Source of the DNA: an uncultured Elusimicrobiales bacterium
GTDB taxonomy: Bacteria > Elusimicrobiota > Elusimicrobia > Elusimicrobiales > Elusimicrobiaceae
NCBI GenBank assembly: GCA_944324645.1
Contig: CALUXB010000002.1
Location: 124,001-188,000, forward strand
Direction: 5' to 3'
Length of the DNA: 64,000 bases
Shown: positions 8,581-17,874 of the stretch, in pieces
How positions within the stretch are numbered: position 1 is the first letter of the stretch
Layout of the letters: the number at the start of each line of letters is the position of its first letter
Notes under the pieces: generated by a model
The model's database searches: none
The model's input: only the letters and a program-made list of their open reading frames with translations
What the model was told of the DNA's origin: nothing
Translations under genes and position numbers: made by a program

Positions 8581-10032
8581 ATGACGCAAGACCAAATTAT
8601 ACAAGAAAAACAACCCGTGGCCTTGTGGTTGGTGTTCCTGACGGAAATGTGGGAACGTTTCAGCTACTACGCTATGCGCAGTATCCTTATTCTTTATATG
8701 GTGTACCTGCTGCAAATGGACAAAACCGGCGCCGCCAATATATACGGCACATTTACCAGCCTGGTCTATTTGTCCACCTTGTTAGGGGGCTTTTTGGCGG
8801 ACCGCTATTTAGGGCAGCGCTGGTCCATTATTTTAGGCTCGGTTCTGATTGCCGGGGGAATGTTTGTAATGAGCATTCCTACCGTAGGTATGCTTTATAC
8901 CGCAATGGGACTGCTGATTTTGGGTAACGGCTTTTTTAAGCCCAATGTAACGGCTATTGTCGGGCAGCTGTATGAAAAAAATGACCCGCGGCGTGATGGC
9001 GGCTTCACCATTTTTTATATGAGCGTCAATATCGGCGCGTTCTTTGGGCCGCTGGCGGTAGGATATTTTGCTTCCCAAAACAACTATAAAGCGGCCTTCT
9101 GGATTGCGGGCATTGGTATGCTACTGGGGCTGGCAACCTTTATTTTCGGGCAGAAAAAGTTCCTCTCCGGCAAAGGGCTTCCCCCCGCCGAAAAACCGAC
9201 CTTTTATAAAGACCCGGCGGTGTGGGCCATTTTGCTGGGTGCGGGCGTGATTGCGCTGTATATGAAAGGCTGCCAAACCACCGCTTGGATTTGTGCCGCG
9301 GTACTAGCGGCGGCTTATATAGTCTATATGAAAACCCGCAAACAGCCCCAGAACCAAAATCAAACCCCGCTGACGACGGAAGAAAAACAGAAAATCGCTG
9401 TCATTGCCATTATGGCTTTTTTCACCATTTTCTTCTGGGCGGCGTTTGAACAGGCGGGCGCAGCGCTGAATCTGTTCGCCTACGAATATACAAACCGCGT
9501 GATTACGCTGGGCTCGTGGAGCTGGGAAATACCAGCCAACTGGTTCCAGTCTTTAAACCCGCTCTACATCGTCATCTTTGCACCGTTGTTTTCCAAACTG
9601 TGGATCAGCCTGGCAAAAAAAGGCAAAGAGCCTTCCACCCCGGCTAAGTTTGTGGTGTCTTTGTGGCTGCTGGCGGCAGGCTTTGCCGTGATGCTTTTGG
9701 GAGCGTTTGCCTTGATAGGAAATGCCAAAATCAGCCTGTTTTACCTGGCTTTTACTTATCTGTTCCACACGTTTGGCGAATTATGCATATCCCCGGTGGG
9801 CAAGTCTATGGTGACTAAGCTGGCCCCGGCGCGTTTTGTGTCGCTCTTAATGGGGGTGTGGTTTCTCTCTAACGCCGCCGCCAATAAATTGGCGGGGGTT
9901 TATTCCGGCTACTTCCAAAAAATCAGCAACGTGCAGTTTTTCCTGTGGCTGGTGGTAGTGCCGTTGGTGGTGTCAGGCATATTGCTTGCCAGTATGAAAG
10001 GCATCAAAAAATGGATGCACGGCGTGCACTAA
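8581..10032 (+). CDS. Proton-dependent oligopeptide transporter (POT/PTR2 family)
   Basis: Inner-membrane proton-coupled di/tripeptide importer of the major facilitator superfamily. 483 residues with about 14 hydrophobic segments. The POT signature ExxERFxYY is visible (EMWERFSYY), as are FYMSVNIGAFFGPL and GFFKPNVTAIVGQLY, the PTR2 motifs. Start chosen at 8581, 5 nt after a consensus AGGAGG (8571-8576). It is a single-gene unit with its own terminator. Together with the Dpp/Opp system and the peptidases in this window it fits peptide scavenging. Confidence 0.95.
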   Translation: MTQDQIIQEKQPVALWLVFLTEMWERFSYYAMRSILILYMVYLLQMDKTGAANIYGTFTSLVYLSTLLGGFLADRYLGQRWSIILGSVLIAGGMFVMSIPTVGMLYTAMGLLILGNGFFKPNVTAIVGQLYEKNDPRRDGGFTIFYMSVNIGAFFGPLAVGYFASQNNYKAAFWIAGIGMLLGLATFIFGQKKFLSGKGLPPAEKPTFYKDPAVWAILLGAGVIALYMKGCQTTAWICAAVLAAAYIVYMKTRKQPQNQNQTPLTTEEKQKIAVIAIMAFFTIFFWAAFEQAGAALNLFAYEYTNRVITLGSWSWEIPANWFQSLNPLYIVIFAPLFSKLWISLAKKGKEPSTPAKFVVSLWLLAAGFAVMLLGAFALIGNAKISLFYLAFTYLFHTFGELCISPVGKSMVTKLAPARFVSLLMGVWFLSNAAANKLAGVYSGYFQKISNVQFFLWLVVVPLVVSGILLASMKGIKKWMHGVH

Positions 10033-10050
10033 TTGATTTTGCCAAACAAA

Positions 10051-10075
10051 ACCCCGCCGTTTGGCGGGGTTTTTT
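10051..10075 (+). terminator. Rho-independent terminator of the POT transporter gene
   Basis: An 8-bp GC stem (10051-10058 with 10063-10070), a GTTT loop and six T. It starts 19 nt after the stop codon. Confidence 0.92.
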
Positions 10076-10108
10076 ATTGGGCAAATTGTCCCCTTTTTCA
10101 ATCCGCCT

Positions 10109-10678
10109 TTAAGAGAGCGTTTTGTCTGCAGGAGCAGGATTGCTTTGGAGGCGGCTGTATATACAACCACAGTAGGTTTGGTTATAAATCTGCATTTCAC
10201 GCATAAGAGCGGTTTTAAGCTCTTGCGTGCCCCCTTTGCGCCAGTTGGTCAAATCGTATGCAATACCCTCTTTCTGTGCCGCCAGCACCGCCTGTTCATT
10301 GACTTGGTCTAAATCTTTATGGCGGGAAATGCCCAACACCGAGGAAAAAGCCGTAAAGCCGTTTTCTTTGGCGTAGCGGGCCGCCCGCTCCAGCCGCAGT
10401 CTAAAACATACCGAACAACGCTTCCCGCGCTCCGGCTCCCCCTCCAAACCTTCTACAGCCTGTTGCCAGACCTGCGGCTCATAGGGAAGCTCTGCAAACG
10501 GCACGCCAAAACGTGCGCAGACGCGTTTATTCTCCGCCAAGCGCTTTTGATATTCCGCTTCCGTATCAATATTGGGGTTATAAAACAAAACAGTAAAAGT
10601 GCGGCCTTCCCGGGCCAGCTTTTCAATCACCCCGCACGAGCACGGCGCACAACAAGACAAAAGAAGCAGTTTTTCCAT
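10109..10678 (-). CDS. queH: Epoxyqueuosine reductase QueH
   Basis: Final-step enzyme of queuosine synthesis, reducing epoxyqueuosine to queuosine in tRNA; QueH is the non-cobalamin alternative to QueG. 189 residues. The adjacent Cys pair with further Cys (C9, C10, C13, C15), the FYNPNI segment, and RCSVCFRLRLERAA match the family's iron-sulfur/metal-binding motifs. QueD and QueE, which make the deazapurine precursor, are encoded at 31271-32236. The ATG is 6 nt from a TATAAT and has no ribosome binding site, so the mRNA is probably leaderless. Confidence 0.93.
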   Translation of the reverse strand: MEKLLLLSCCAPCSCGVIEKLAREGRTFTVLFYNPNIDTEAEYQKRLAENKRVCARFGVPFAELPYEPQVWQQAVEGLEGEPERGKRCSVCFRLRLERAARYAKENGFTAFSSVLGISRHKDLDQVNEQAVLAAQKEGIAYDLTNWRKGGTQELKTALMREMQIYNQTYCGCIYSRLQSNPAPADKTLS

Positions 10679-10924
10679 ATCTAAATTATAGCAGTTACCC
10701 TAGGCCGAACAAACACCTCTGCTCAGAAATCCCCTAGAGCCAAACACAGCACACGCAGCCCCTAGACAGAAACGCAGACCCGCTCAGAAAGCCCCTGGGC
10801 GCACCCTTCCGGATTTCTGCTTTGTGCTGTGCAAGTCCAACCGTACGCAACATTTTATTGAGCCACTTCCTCTTTTGTGTCTGCTATGAAACAGGCTAAA
10901 ACGAAAGCGTGCTGCTTGAATATA
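10679..10924. other. Intergenic stretch with an imperfect direct repeat
   Basis: No convincing gene on either strand. A 17-nt unit at 10721-10737 recurs at 10782-10798 with two mismatches (core GCTCAGAAA.CCCCT), 61 nt apart. Its function is unknown. The queH promoter occupies the left end. Confidence 0.4.
10685..10690 (-). promoter_or_regulatory. -10 element of leaderless queH promoter
   Basis: TGC-TATAAT (extended -10) ends 6 nt before the queH ATG with no Shine-Dalgarno between. The -35 region is weak (TTGTTC-like). Confidence 0.65.
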
Positions 10925-10955
10925 CAAAAAAGCCCCGCCTCAAACAGGCGGGGCT
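10925..10955 (-). terminator. Rho-independent terminator of rpsA
   Basis: A perfect 10-bp stem (10931-10940 with 10946-10955), 5-nt loop, then T6 on the minus strand. It ends the long division/translation block. Confidence 0.93.
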
Positions 10956-10972
10956 TTCAATTACGCTCTAAA

Positions 10973-12163
10973 CTATTTCTCTTCGGTTTCTTCCGTATTG
11001 AAAGAATCTTCCAAGAGCTGGCCCAAAGTCGGGCGCGGGGCTTGCTTTAAGTACTGCGCCACCACTTTGCGGTTTTGCACCTGGTCATACTTTTTCACAG
11101 AGAGATTGACCGTAAATGTTTCCGGGTCTACGCCAACCACCAAAGCCGGAATTACATCGCCCACATTGGCGTTGAAATCGCGTCCCATTTCAAAGGGGCT
11201 GATAAACGCTTTGGTATTGTTTTTGCCGATGGTGCATTCCACCCCGTTTTCAGCGTCCACCTTGGTGATGGTGGCTTTGACGGAGCTCTTGTACGGATAG
11301 CGGCGTTTGAGTGCGTCAGCCGGGTTGAGGAAAAGCTGTTTAAGGCCAAATTCCAATTTCTGGGCTTCTTGGTCCAGTTTTAACAATTTGGCTTTCAAGC
11401 GCTGGCCGCGGCGGAAGTTGGCCAAAGAAGCTTCCGGCTCTTTCCAGGCGATATTTTCCAAATTTACCACGCCTTCAATGCCGTGGAAGCGCAGGAACAG
11501 GCGGTCTTTGTCCACTTTGGCTACGACTACGCGCAGCACCTCGCCTTCTTTAATTTGGCCCAGCACTTCGGTGCGGCGGACGGCTTCGTCCTCTTCCAGC
11601 ACCTGCTTGCGAGAAACAATCAGTTTCTGTTTTTCTTTAGAAAATTCCACAATAACGGCTTTAATCTTGGCCCCAACAGGCAAATAGTGTTTGTAGGCCG
11701 TGTGCAGCTCAGACAAAGACAGCGGCATAAACCCGCTTACGCCAAAAACGTCCACAATATAGCCGCCTTTTACGGTCTGCAAAATCACGCCTTTGACGCG
11801 TTCTTTGTTTTCATAAGCTTGTTTGCAAATATCCCAACCCTGCATCTCTAACGCTTTTTTGTGGGACAAAATAGAATGTCTTTCGTCATTACCGCGTTTG
11901 ACCAGTACGGCGGAAACTTTATCCCCCACAGCGGGCAACGTTTTGCCGTCAAATTCAGACACGGCAATAGCGCCTTCTTTTTTGGCGCCGGTATCCACTA
12001 GGACGTAATCCCCTGTAATTTGTACAACCGTCACTTCCACAATTTCGCGTTTGTTTAAGTGTTCCGATAAAGACTCTTGTTGTGCAATCAACTCGTCCAT
12101 CGTCATTTCGGGCTCGTTGGTTGTTTCTTCGGTATTTTTGATTTCTTCGTTAGTCGTAGTCAT
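10973..12163 (-). CDS. rpsA: 30S ribosomal protein S1 (four S1 domains)
   Basis: RNA-binding protein that helps the 30S subunit capture mRNA. 396 residues with four S1/OB-fold repeats (starting near residues 37, 123, 205 and 290), shorter than the six-domain proteobacterial S1. An acidic, Thr/Glu-rich N-terminus precedes the first domain and an acidic tail closes the protein. It is the last gene of the cmk-plsC-rpsA string, an arrangement found in many bacteria, with a 48-nt gap after plsC. S1 composition matters for initiation, and many mRNAs here seem to lack leaders. Confidence 0.92.
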   Translation of the reverse strand: MTTTNEEIKNTEETTNEPEMTMDELIAQQESLSEHLNKREIVEVTVVQITGDYVLVDTGAKKEGAIAVSEFDGKTLPAVGDKVSAVLVKRGNDERHSILSHKKALEMQGWDICKQAYENKERVKGVILQTVKGGYIVDVFGVSGFMPLSLSELHTAYKHYLPVGAKIKAVIVEFSKEKQKLIVSRKQVLEEDEAVRRTEVLGQIKEGEVLRVVVAKVDKDRLFLRFHGIEGVVNLENIAWKEPEASLANFRRGQRLKAKLLKLDQEAQKLEFGLKQLFLNPADALKRRYPYKSSVKATITKVDAENGVECTIGKNNTKAFISPFEMGRDFNANVGDVIPALVVGVDPETFTVNLSVKKYDQVQNRKVVAQYLKQAPRPTLGQLLEDSFNTEETEEK

Positions 12164-12211
12164 AAGTCCTTATTTACGCCGCACCCCGCGGGGCGGGCGC
12201 GTTCCCTCCGT

Positions 12212-12805
12212 TTAGATAGTAATTGAATTTATTTTTTCCATTATTTCATTAGCAAATTGTTTATACTGCGCTTTGGGCTCCAACGCCGGGTCTTTGACCG
12301 GGGTAAAAGGCTGCCCGAATTTGACGCGTATCTTGCGCACCCAGGGCCAGCCAAACGTGCCTTCCACTTTGACGGGCAGCACCGGAGCGCCTGTTTTATA
12401 CACCAAAAAACCTATGCCGCTTTTGGGTTTTTGCGGTTTGCCGGTTTTGGAGCGTGTTCCTTCCGGAAACATCACAATACTCTCCCCCCGGTTTAAGGCT
12501 TCAATAGCGCCTTCCAGCGCGCCAAAATCGCCTATGGTGCGTTTGCGGTCCACAGAAATATAACCGCAGCGCCGGAAAAACCACCCCAGCACAGGGATAG
12601 AAAACAGCTCTTTTTTAGCCATAAAGCGCGAATCGCGCACTAGCCCGGCAAAAGCACCGATGGCTGGGGGATCTGCGTTGGACAAATGGTTACCCGCAAT
12701 GATTAAAGCGCCGGTCGGGGGAATGTTTTCCAGCCCTTCCGCCTTGAAATCGTAGCACGTTTTAAAGAACACCCTTGCACTAAATTTTACCAAATTAAGC
12801 AGCAT
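12212..12805 (-). CDS. plsC: 1-acyl-sn-glycerol-3-phosphate acyltransferase
   Basis: Membrane-associated enzyme that acylates lysophosphatidic acid to phosphatidic acid in phospholipid synthesis. 197 residues. The catalytic HX4D motif is NHLSNADP (H40, D45), and the acceptor motif FPEGTRS follows. It overlaps the end of cmk by 11 nt, implying translational coupling. Confidence 0.94.
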   Translation of the reverse strand: MLLNLVKFSARVFFKTCYDFKAEGLENIPPTGALIIAGNHLSNADPPAIGAFAGLVRDSRFMAKKELFSIPVLGWFFRRCGYISVDRKRTIGDFGALEGAIEALNRGESIVMFPEGTRSKTGKPQKPKSGIGFLVYKTGAPVLPVKVEGTFGWPWVRKIRVKFGQPFTPVKDPALEPKAQYKQFANEIMEKINSITI

Positions 12806-13478
12806 ACTTGTTGATTTCCTTGACTACAGCGTCTATTACTTGCGGCATAGTCATATCAGAAGTATCTATTTGCACCGCATCCGGCGCCGGCTTAAGCGGG
12901 GAGGCGGCGCGGGTGCTGTCGCGCAAGTCCCGCTCTTTAATGGAGGCTAAAATTTGCTCATAATCTGCCGGCACGCCTTGGGCCAAAAGCTGCTTTACGC
13001 GGCGGTCGGCGCGCACCTCTGGTGCGGCGGTCAGATAAATTTTTACCTCAGCGTCTGGGAACACCACCGTGCCGATATCACGCCCTTCCAAAATAATGCC
13101 GCCGTCTTTGCCGGCCTGGCGCATTTTCTCCGTCAGTACCGCGCGGGCTGCGGCGTGGGTAGAAGCTTTGCTGGCGGTTTGGGCCACTTCATCTAAATTT
13201 AATTTATCTCCCAAATACTCGCCGTTGACCCACATCTTCAGCGTAGCGTCTGGCTGGCGTTTAAACACAAAATCCAGCTGTTGGGCCACCGCCAGCACGG
13301 CTTGAGCGTCCGATGCGTCTATATGCTGGGCAAATACGTGATAGGCTAACGCGCGGTACAAACCGCCCGTACTCAAAAAACCGTATCCCAGTTGTTGCGC
13401 CACCGCTCTGCCGACGGAGGATTTCCCCGTCCCGGCGGTGCCGTCTATGGCTACTACGGGGCCTTTTATACGGCTCAT
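12795..13478 (-). CDS. cmk: Cytidylate kinase
   Basis: Phosphorylates CMP/dCMP with ATP. 227 residues, typical bacterial length. The P-loop is DGTAGTGKSS near residues 12-21, and the later EGRDIGTVVFPDAEVKIYL segment is characteristic. It overlaps pilT by 4 nt (ATGA) and plsC by 11 nt, so pilT, cmk and plsC are tightly coupled. Confidence 0.95.
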   Translation of the reverse strand: MSRIKGPVVAIDGTAGTGKSSVGRAVAQQLGYGFLSTGGLYRALAYHVFAQHIDASDAQAVLAVAQQLDFVFKRQPDATLKMWVNGEYLGDKLNLDEVAQTASKASTHAAARAVLTEKMRQAGKDGGIILEGRDIGTVVFPDAEVKIYLTAAPEVRADRRVKQLLAQGVPADYEQILASIKERDLRDSTRAASPLKPAPDAVQIDTSDMTMPQVIDAVVKEINKYAA

Positions 13479-14560
13479 GCTTCCTCCAAATTGTCAGTCA
13501 CACCGCGGATTGCCATCATCACCCCATCGGGGCTGGAAGCAGCAGCCAAAATTTGCTCCATATCCACTTTATTCTCTTTATATAACTTGGCTAAGGACTG
13601 GTCAAAGGTATTCATACCGTAATAATCCCCGCCCTGCAGCGCTTTGTAGAGATCGCTGGAGCGATTTTCTAAAATCAACTTACGCACCTGGGGGGTGCTG
13701 ACCATAATTTCCAAAGCCGGCATCATACCCGGTTTAATGGTGGGCAGCAAACGCTGGCAGATAATGCCTTTGGTAAGCTCCGAAAGTTGCAAACGCACTT
13801 GCTGGTGCTGCTCAATAGGGAAGGCTTCCGTCAAGCGGGCCAAAGTTTGGGTAACGTTGACTGTGTGCATTGTAGAAAGCACCAGCTGCCCGGTTTCTGC
13901 TGCGGCGATGGCGGCTTTCATTACTTCAGCGTCGCGCAATTCACCAATCATAATGATATCCGGGTCTTGGCGCATAGCCGCGCGCAGCGCACCGGTGTAA
14001 GAAGGGGTATCCACCCCCAGCTCCAGCTGGCTGATAATGCATTGGTTTTCCGTATGCACAAATTCAATAGGGTCTTCAATAGTCAGAATATGCCCGTTGC
14101 GTGTGCGGTTGATATAGTCAATCATCGCCGCCAATGTGGAGGTTTTGCCCGAGCCGGTCATACCCGTTACAATGATTAGACCGCGGCGGTTGTCGGCAAT
14201 TTTTTTAAGCACTTCTTCCGGCAGATTTAACTCTTTAAAAGAAGGAATTTTCAGCGGGATATGGCGAATGGCCATTGCAATTTTGGCTGACTGGCGAAAC
14301 ACGTTAAAACGAAAACGCCCATAGGATTTGGCGTCCAAAGAAAAGTCCACCGTGCTGTACTGCTCAAAAATTTTTCGTTCGCGCTCCCCCATACACGCGT
14401 AAGCCATTTTTTTGGCTTCATCGTTGGAAACAAACGAATCATCTATCGGTTTAATTTTGCCGTTTAAACGAACATACGCGTTGGAATTGCCGCGAATGTG
14501 CAGACCGCTGGCCTTGTTGTCCACCACCGTTCTAAGCAAACTTTGTAATCCTACCGCCAT
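13475..14560 (-). CDS. pilT: Type IV pilus retraction ATPase PilT
   Basis: Cytoplasmic hexameric ATPase that drives pilus retraction. 361 residues. Walker A is TGMTGSGKT (residues ~132-140); the Asp box TIEDPIEF, Walker B (DPDIIMIGELRD) and the His box (STMHT) are all present. It lies 9 nt after ftsZ and overlaps cmk by 4 nt, so a motility ATPase is embedded in a division/translation operon. The pilin-like substrates at 5669 and 35777 are elsewhere. The AIRGVT motif typical of PilT is near the C-terminus. Confidence 0.95.
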   Translation of the reverse strand: MAVGLQSLLRTVVDNKASGLHIRGNSNAYVRLNGKIKPIDDSFVSNDEAKKMAYACMGERERKIFEQYSTVDFSLDAKSYGRFRFNVFRQSAKIAMAIRHIPLKIPSFKELNLPEEVLKKIADNRRGLIIVTGMTGSGKTSTLAAMIDYINRTRNGHILTIEDPIEFVHTENQCIISQLELGVDTPSYTGALRAAMRQDPDIIMIGELRDAEVMKAAIAAAETGQLVLSTMHTVNVTQTLARLTEAFPIEQHQQVRLQLSELTKGIICQRLLPTIKPGMMPALEIMVSTPQVRKLILENRSSDLYKALQGGDYYGMNTFDQSLAKLYKENKVDMEQILAAASSPDGVMMAIRGVTDNLEEA

Positions 14561-14569
14561 AATCCCTCC

Positions 14570-15721
14570 TTAACGGGTTTTTGCCGTTTTTTTGCGGCGC
14601 AAAAAAGCGGGAATAAGCATACTGTCCTCCGGCTCCTGCTCTGCTTTGGGCTCGTCAAACGTGGCAAATACGTTTTTCTTCAAATCATAGGTTTGCGGCG
14701 TTTGCGGTTCTATGGGCCGGCGGGCGTTAAACATATTGGCTTTTTCCGCGCTAAAGCCGGTGGCAATCACCGTCACTTTAAACACGCCGTTTAAACTGCT
14801 GTCATACGAATGACCAAACATCACGATAGAGTCGTTGCTGGCGTATTGGCGGATAAGGTTCATCACTTCGCCCTGCTCCATTAGCGTCAGGTTTTCATCG
14901 GCCAAAAAATGTACAATAAAGCCTTTGGCCCCGCGGATATCGGCATTTTCCAAAAGCGGAGAAGAAATGGCTTTCTTTACCGCCGCCAAATGCCGCCCCG
15001 GGCCGCTGGCTTCCCCAATGCCGATAAGTGATTTGTGCGAATTGCACATCACCTTGCGGATATCGTTAAAATCAATGTTGACTTCGCCCGGTTTGGTAAT
15101 CACTTCCGCAATGCCTTTTACCGCCTGCAGCAGCACCTCATCCACCATTTTAAACGCATCGCGCGAAGAGGTTTCCGGGTCAATATTGGCGAAAAGTTTT
15201 TCATTGGGCACGATAATCATAGAGTCCACATACTTCTGCATTTCTTTAATGCCCTCATCGGCCTGCTTTTCGCGCACATATCCTTCAAAATTGAACGGAC
15301 GGGTTACTACGCCGATAACCAGCAAATCATCTCCGTAAAGTTCCTTGGCCAGCTTCGCCAAATACGGTGCCACGCCCGTGCCGGTGCCACCGCCCATACC
15401 GGCAGTGATAAACAGCAGGTCGCTCTGGCCGATAATCAGTTTGAGTTTTTCTTTAGACTCTTCTGCAGCGCGGCGGCCCTTTTCCGGGTCTCCGCCCACG
15501 CCCAGCCCTTTGGTAATTTTCTCTCCCACCTGCACCAGGTACGGGGCTTTGTTGCGGCGTAAATCCTGCGCGTCGGTATTGACGGCAATAAAATCAATAT
15601 CTTTCAGGCCGGCGCTGACCATATGGTTAATGGCGTTTCCGCCACCGCCGCCCACACCGATTACTTTAATTTTGGCCTTTTTGGTTTCAAACAAATCGGC
15701 CGGCATAAATAAATCGCTCAT
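14570..15721 (-). CDS. ftsZ: Cell division protein FtsZ
   Basis: Tubulin-like GTPase forming the Z ring at mid-cell. 383 residues. The glycine-rich nucleotide loop GVGGGGGNAINHM is near residue 22 and the tubulin signature GGGTGTG at 110-116. The conserved C-terminal peptide is IPAFLRRK, the docking site for FtsA and other partners, after a short linker. It follows ftsA by 18 nt and precedes pilT by 9 nt. Confidence 0.98.
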   Translation of the reverse strand: MSDLFMPADLFETKKAKIKVIGVGGGGGNAINHMVSAGLKDIDFIAVNTDAQDLRRNKAPYLVQVGEKITKGLGVGGDPEKGRRAAEESKEKLKLIIGQSDLLFITAGMGGGTGTGVAPYLAKLAKELYGDDLLVIGVVTRPFNFEGYVREKQADEGIKEMQKYVDSMIIVPNEKLFANIDPETSSRDAFKMVDEVLLQAVKGIAEVITKPGEVNIDFNDIRKVMCNSHKSLIGIGEASGPGRHLAAVKKAISSPLLENADIRGAKGFIVHFLADENLTLMEQGEVMNLIRQYASNDSIVMFGHSYDSSLNGVFKVTVIATGFSAEKANMFNARRPIEPQTPQTYDLKKNVFATFDEPKAEQEPEDSMLIPAFLRRKKTAKTR

Positions 15722-15739
15722 ACGTCTCTCCCGACGGAA

Positions 15740-16990
15740 TCAACCGCCGAATAAATCCATTCCTTTCAGCATACGGCCCAGTTTGCCCAACAACGAGCCG
15801 CCTTTATCGTAACTGTCCCGGCTGTAGTCGTCATAGCCGGAATTGTCGGAGGCATAGACGGCCAGCGCCATAGCGGTGCTGTAAACCGGATCAAAAAATT
15901 GGTCGTCGCTGGTAATCAAATCACGCTGGACCACGCCGCGGCGCACTTCTTTAAGGCCCAAAATGTTTACGGCCTGATCGGTCATCCCCGGCATTTGGCT
16001 GCCGCCGCCGGTTAATACGCCCACCACGGGGAAGTTCTTGTAGCCCGACGTAGCCACGCAATGCTGAATTTGTTCAAACAATTCCTCCACGCGCGGCTGA
16101 ATGATATCCAAAATATAGCTTTTTTTGATATTGTGGGTACTGCGGCCGTCCAAAGAAGGAACGGGCACTTCGCCTTCTTCATCCAAAAACGTCGGGAAGG
16201 CCACGCCGTATTTTTCTTTAATTTCTTTGGCGTTATGACGGGAAGTGTGCAGCACGCGGGACAAATCGCTGGTAATCAAATCGCAGCCGTAAGGAATATC
16301 GCGCGAAAACTTGAGCATACCGTCTATATAAATACCGACGGACATCGTTTCCCCGCCCAAATCAATAATCATCGCGCCAATGTCTTTTTCTTCCTGACTC
16401 AGCACACATTCGCCCAGCGGCACCAGCCCGTAAAACGTGCCGTCAATTTTATAACCCGGGCGCTGAATGGCCTTGGCCAAGTTGTTCAAATGCGTGGAAG
16501 AACCCGTGGTAATGTGCACGTCCACTTCCAGCAAAGAGCCTTCCATCCCTTCGGGGTTATTAATGCCGCGCAATTTGTCAATGGAAAACCCCTGCGTGAT
16601 CACGTTGACGATTTCATTATCGTTTTTGATGGGCATTGCTTTGGCGTTTTCCACGGCCAGTTCCATATCCGCCTGCGTAATTTCTTTATCCAGACGGGAA
16701 ATGTTATACGTGCCGTGATTGCAAAAAGACTCCAAATGTGCCCCGCGCACGCCCACAAAAAGGCTGCCGATGTCTTTATTAAGTTCCCGCTCAATGCCGC
16801 CCAGCAGCTGTGTTACCGCGGCGGAAGTTTCGCGAATGTCTGACACGACGCCCCCGCGCACCCCTTTGCAAGGCACGCTGCGGCCGGCCAGAATTTGTAA
16901 AGTATTAGTTTCAAAGTCGTGAGCTGCGGCAACGGCCGTCAGTTTTCCGCTGCCGACGTCCAGCCCCGCAATGATGTTTGTTTTTGCCAT
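15740..16990 (-). CDS. ftsA: Cell division protein FtsA
   Basis: Actin-like ATPase that tethers FtsZ to the membrane. 416 residues. The phosphate-1 motif GLDVGSGKL, the later IIDLGGETMSVGIY and the VLTGGGSQMPG loop fit the fold. The C-terminal end KLGRMLKGMDLFGG looks like the amphipathic membrane-targeting helix. It is between ftsQ and ftsZ in the usual order. Confidence 0.96.
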   Translation of the reverse strand: MAKTNIIAGLDVGSGKLTAVAAAHDFETNTLQILAGRSVPCKGVRGGVVSDIRETSAAVTQLLGGIERELNKDIGSLFVGVRGAHLESFCNHGTYNISRLDKEITQADMELAVENAKAMPIKNDNEIVNVITQGFSIDKLRGINNPEGMEGSLLEVDVHITTGSSTHLNNLAKAIQRPGYKIDGTFYGLVPLGECVLSQEEKDIGAMIIDLGGETMSVGIYIDGMLKFSRDIPYGCDLITSDLSRVLHTSRHNAKEIKEKYGVAFPTFLDEEGEVPVPSLDGRSTHNIKKSYILDIIQPRVEELFEQIQHCVATSGYKNFPVVGVLTGGGSQMPGMTDQAVNILGLKEVRRGVVQRDLITSDDQFFDPVYSTAMALAVYASDNSGYDDYSRDSYDKGGSLLGKLGRMLKGMDLFGG

Positions 16991-17031
16991 AAATCACCTG
17001 CTGTTAAAAACTCTTACGTATATTATAAAAA

Positions 17032-17853
17032 TTAATGGCCTGTCTGTCTTAAAAAAACTTTTCCGTCGTCAAAATAGGCAAAATCCAGCTCGTGCGGCAC
17101 CGACAGGCTGCGCTGCGTGCACAAGGCTTCTATTTGGGCGGCGCGGCGAGCTTTGGCTTTTAAGTTTTTGGCAGGGCCGAAATTGATAATGCTGTCGTCC
17201 GGCAAATACATACGCACGGTGTCTTTGTCGGCATTAAAACGCAGAAAGGCAAAATCCAGCTGATCTTTTAGTTTAAGCGTGCTTTGCACCAGTTCTACAA
17301 ACTCGCTGCCCAATTGGGCCGGGACATTGCCTTCCAGCTCCACAAAAGGCACTTGGGCAAGCGGGTCCGGGTTGGGGTCTGTATAGACGGTGCTGTCCTC
17401 GTCAATAAAGCGCACGGAGCCGTCGGGCAGCACAAACTTGGCCACCGCTTCGCGCCGTTTGGCCGTAATTTTAAGCTTGCCGGACCAAAGCCCTCTTTTT
17501 ACGGATATTTGCCGAATCTGGGGATATTTGCGGCCCAGTTCCTGTTCCAGCGCGGCGGCGTCTGCCAGAGAAAAAGTTTTGTCCAGTTTGGCATTGCCGG
17601 CATTTTGCAATTGTTTGGCCAGCTCTCCGTCCACGCCGGAAATACTGACGGCTTTTGGCGTCCATTTACCGATGCGCGAAGCCGAAAAAGCCCGATACGC
17701 TTTGGAAGCGCCCACATAACCGGCAAAACACAAAGCCACAAAAAACAAAAACAAAAGAAAAGGTTTAAGAGAGGAGAAGGAAAAGCGCTTCCGGACTTTT
17801 TTCTTGCGGCCTAAAGAAGAAGCCGAAGGACGATAGTAATCATACTTTTTCAT
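17032..17853 (-). CDS. ftsQ: Cell division protein FtsQ (POTRA domain)
   Basis: Bitopic inner-membrane divisome protein. 273 residues: a very basic cytoplasmic N-terminus (RKKKVRKR), one membrane helix (~residues 31-50), then a POTRA domain beginning at VSISGV and the FtsQ beta-domain. Sequence similarity in this family is low, so the call rests on topology and position just before ftsA. Its start is only 21 nt from the mature 3' end of tRNA-Leu on the same strand. Confidence 0.88.
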   Translation of the reverse strand: MKKYDYYRPSASSLGRKKKVRKRFSFSSLKPFLLFLFFVALCFAGYVGASKAYRAFSASRIGKWTPKAVSISGVDGELAKQLQNAGNAKLDKTFSLADAAALEQELGRKYPQIRQISVKRGLWSGKLKITAKRREAVAKFVLPDGSVRFIDEDSTVYTDPNPDPLAQVPFVELEGNVPAQLGSEFVELVQSTLKLKDQLDFAFLRFNADKDTVRMYLPDDSIINFGPAKNLKAKARRAAQIEALCTQRSLSVPHELDFAYFDDGKVFLRQTGH

Positions 17854-17874
17854 ACCGGAGCCCTAAAAAAGAAA

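Noticed and set aside
16061-16843. 260-codon frame on the plus strand over ftsA
   Set aside because: It is an antisense shadow of a strongly conserved gene with no ribosome binding site and unusual composition.
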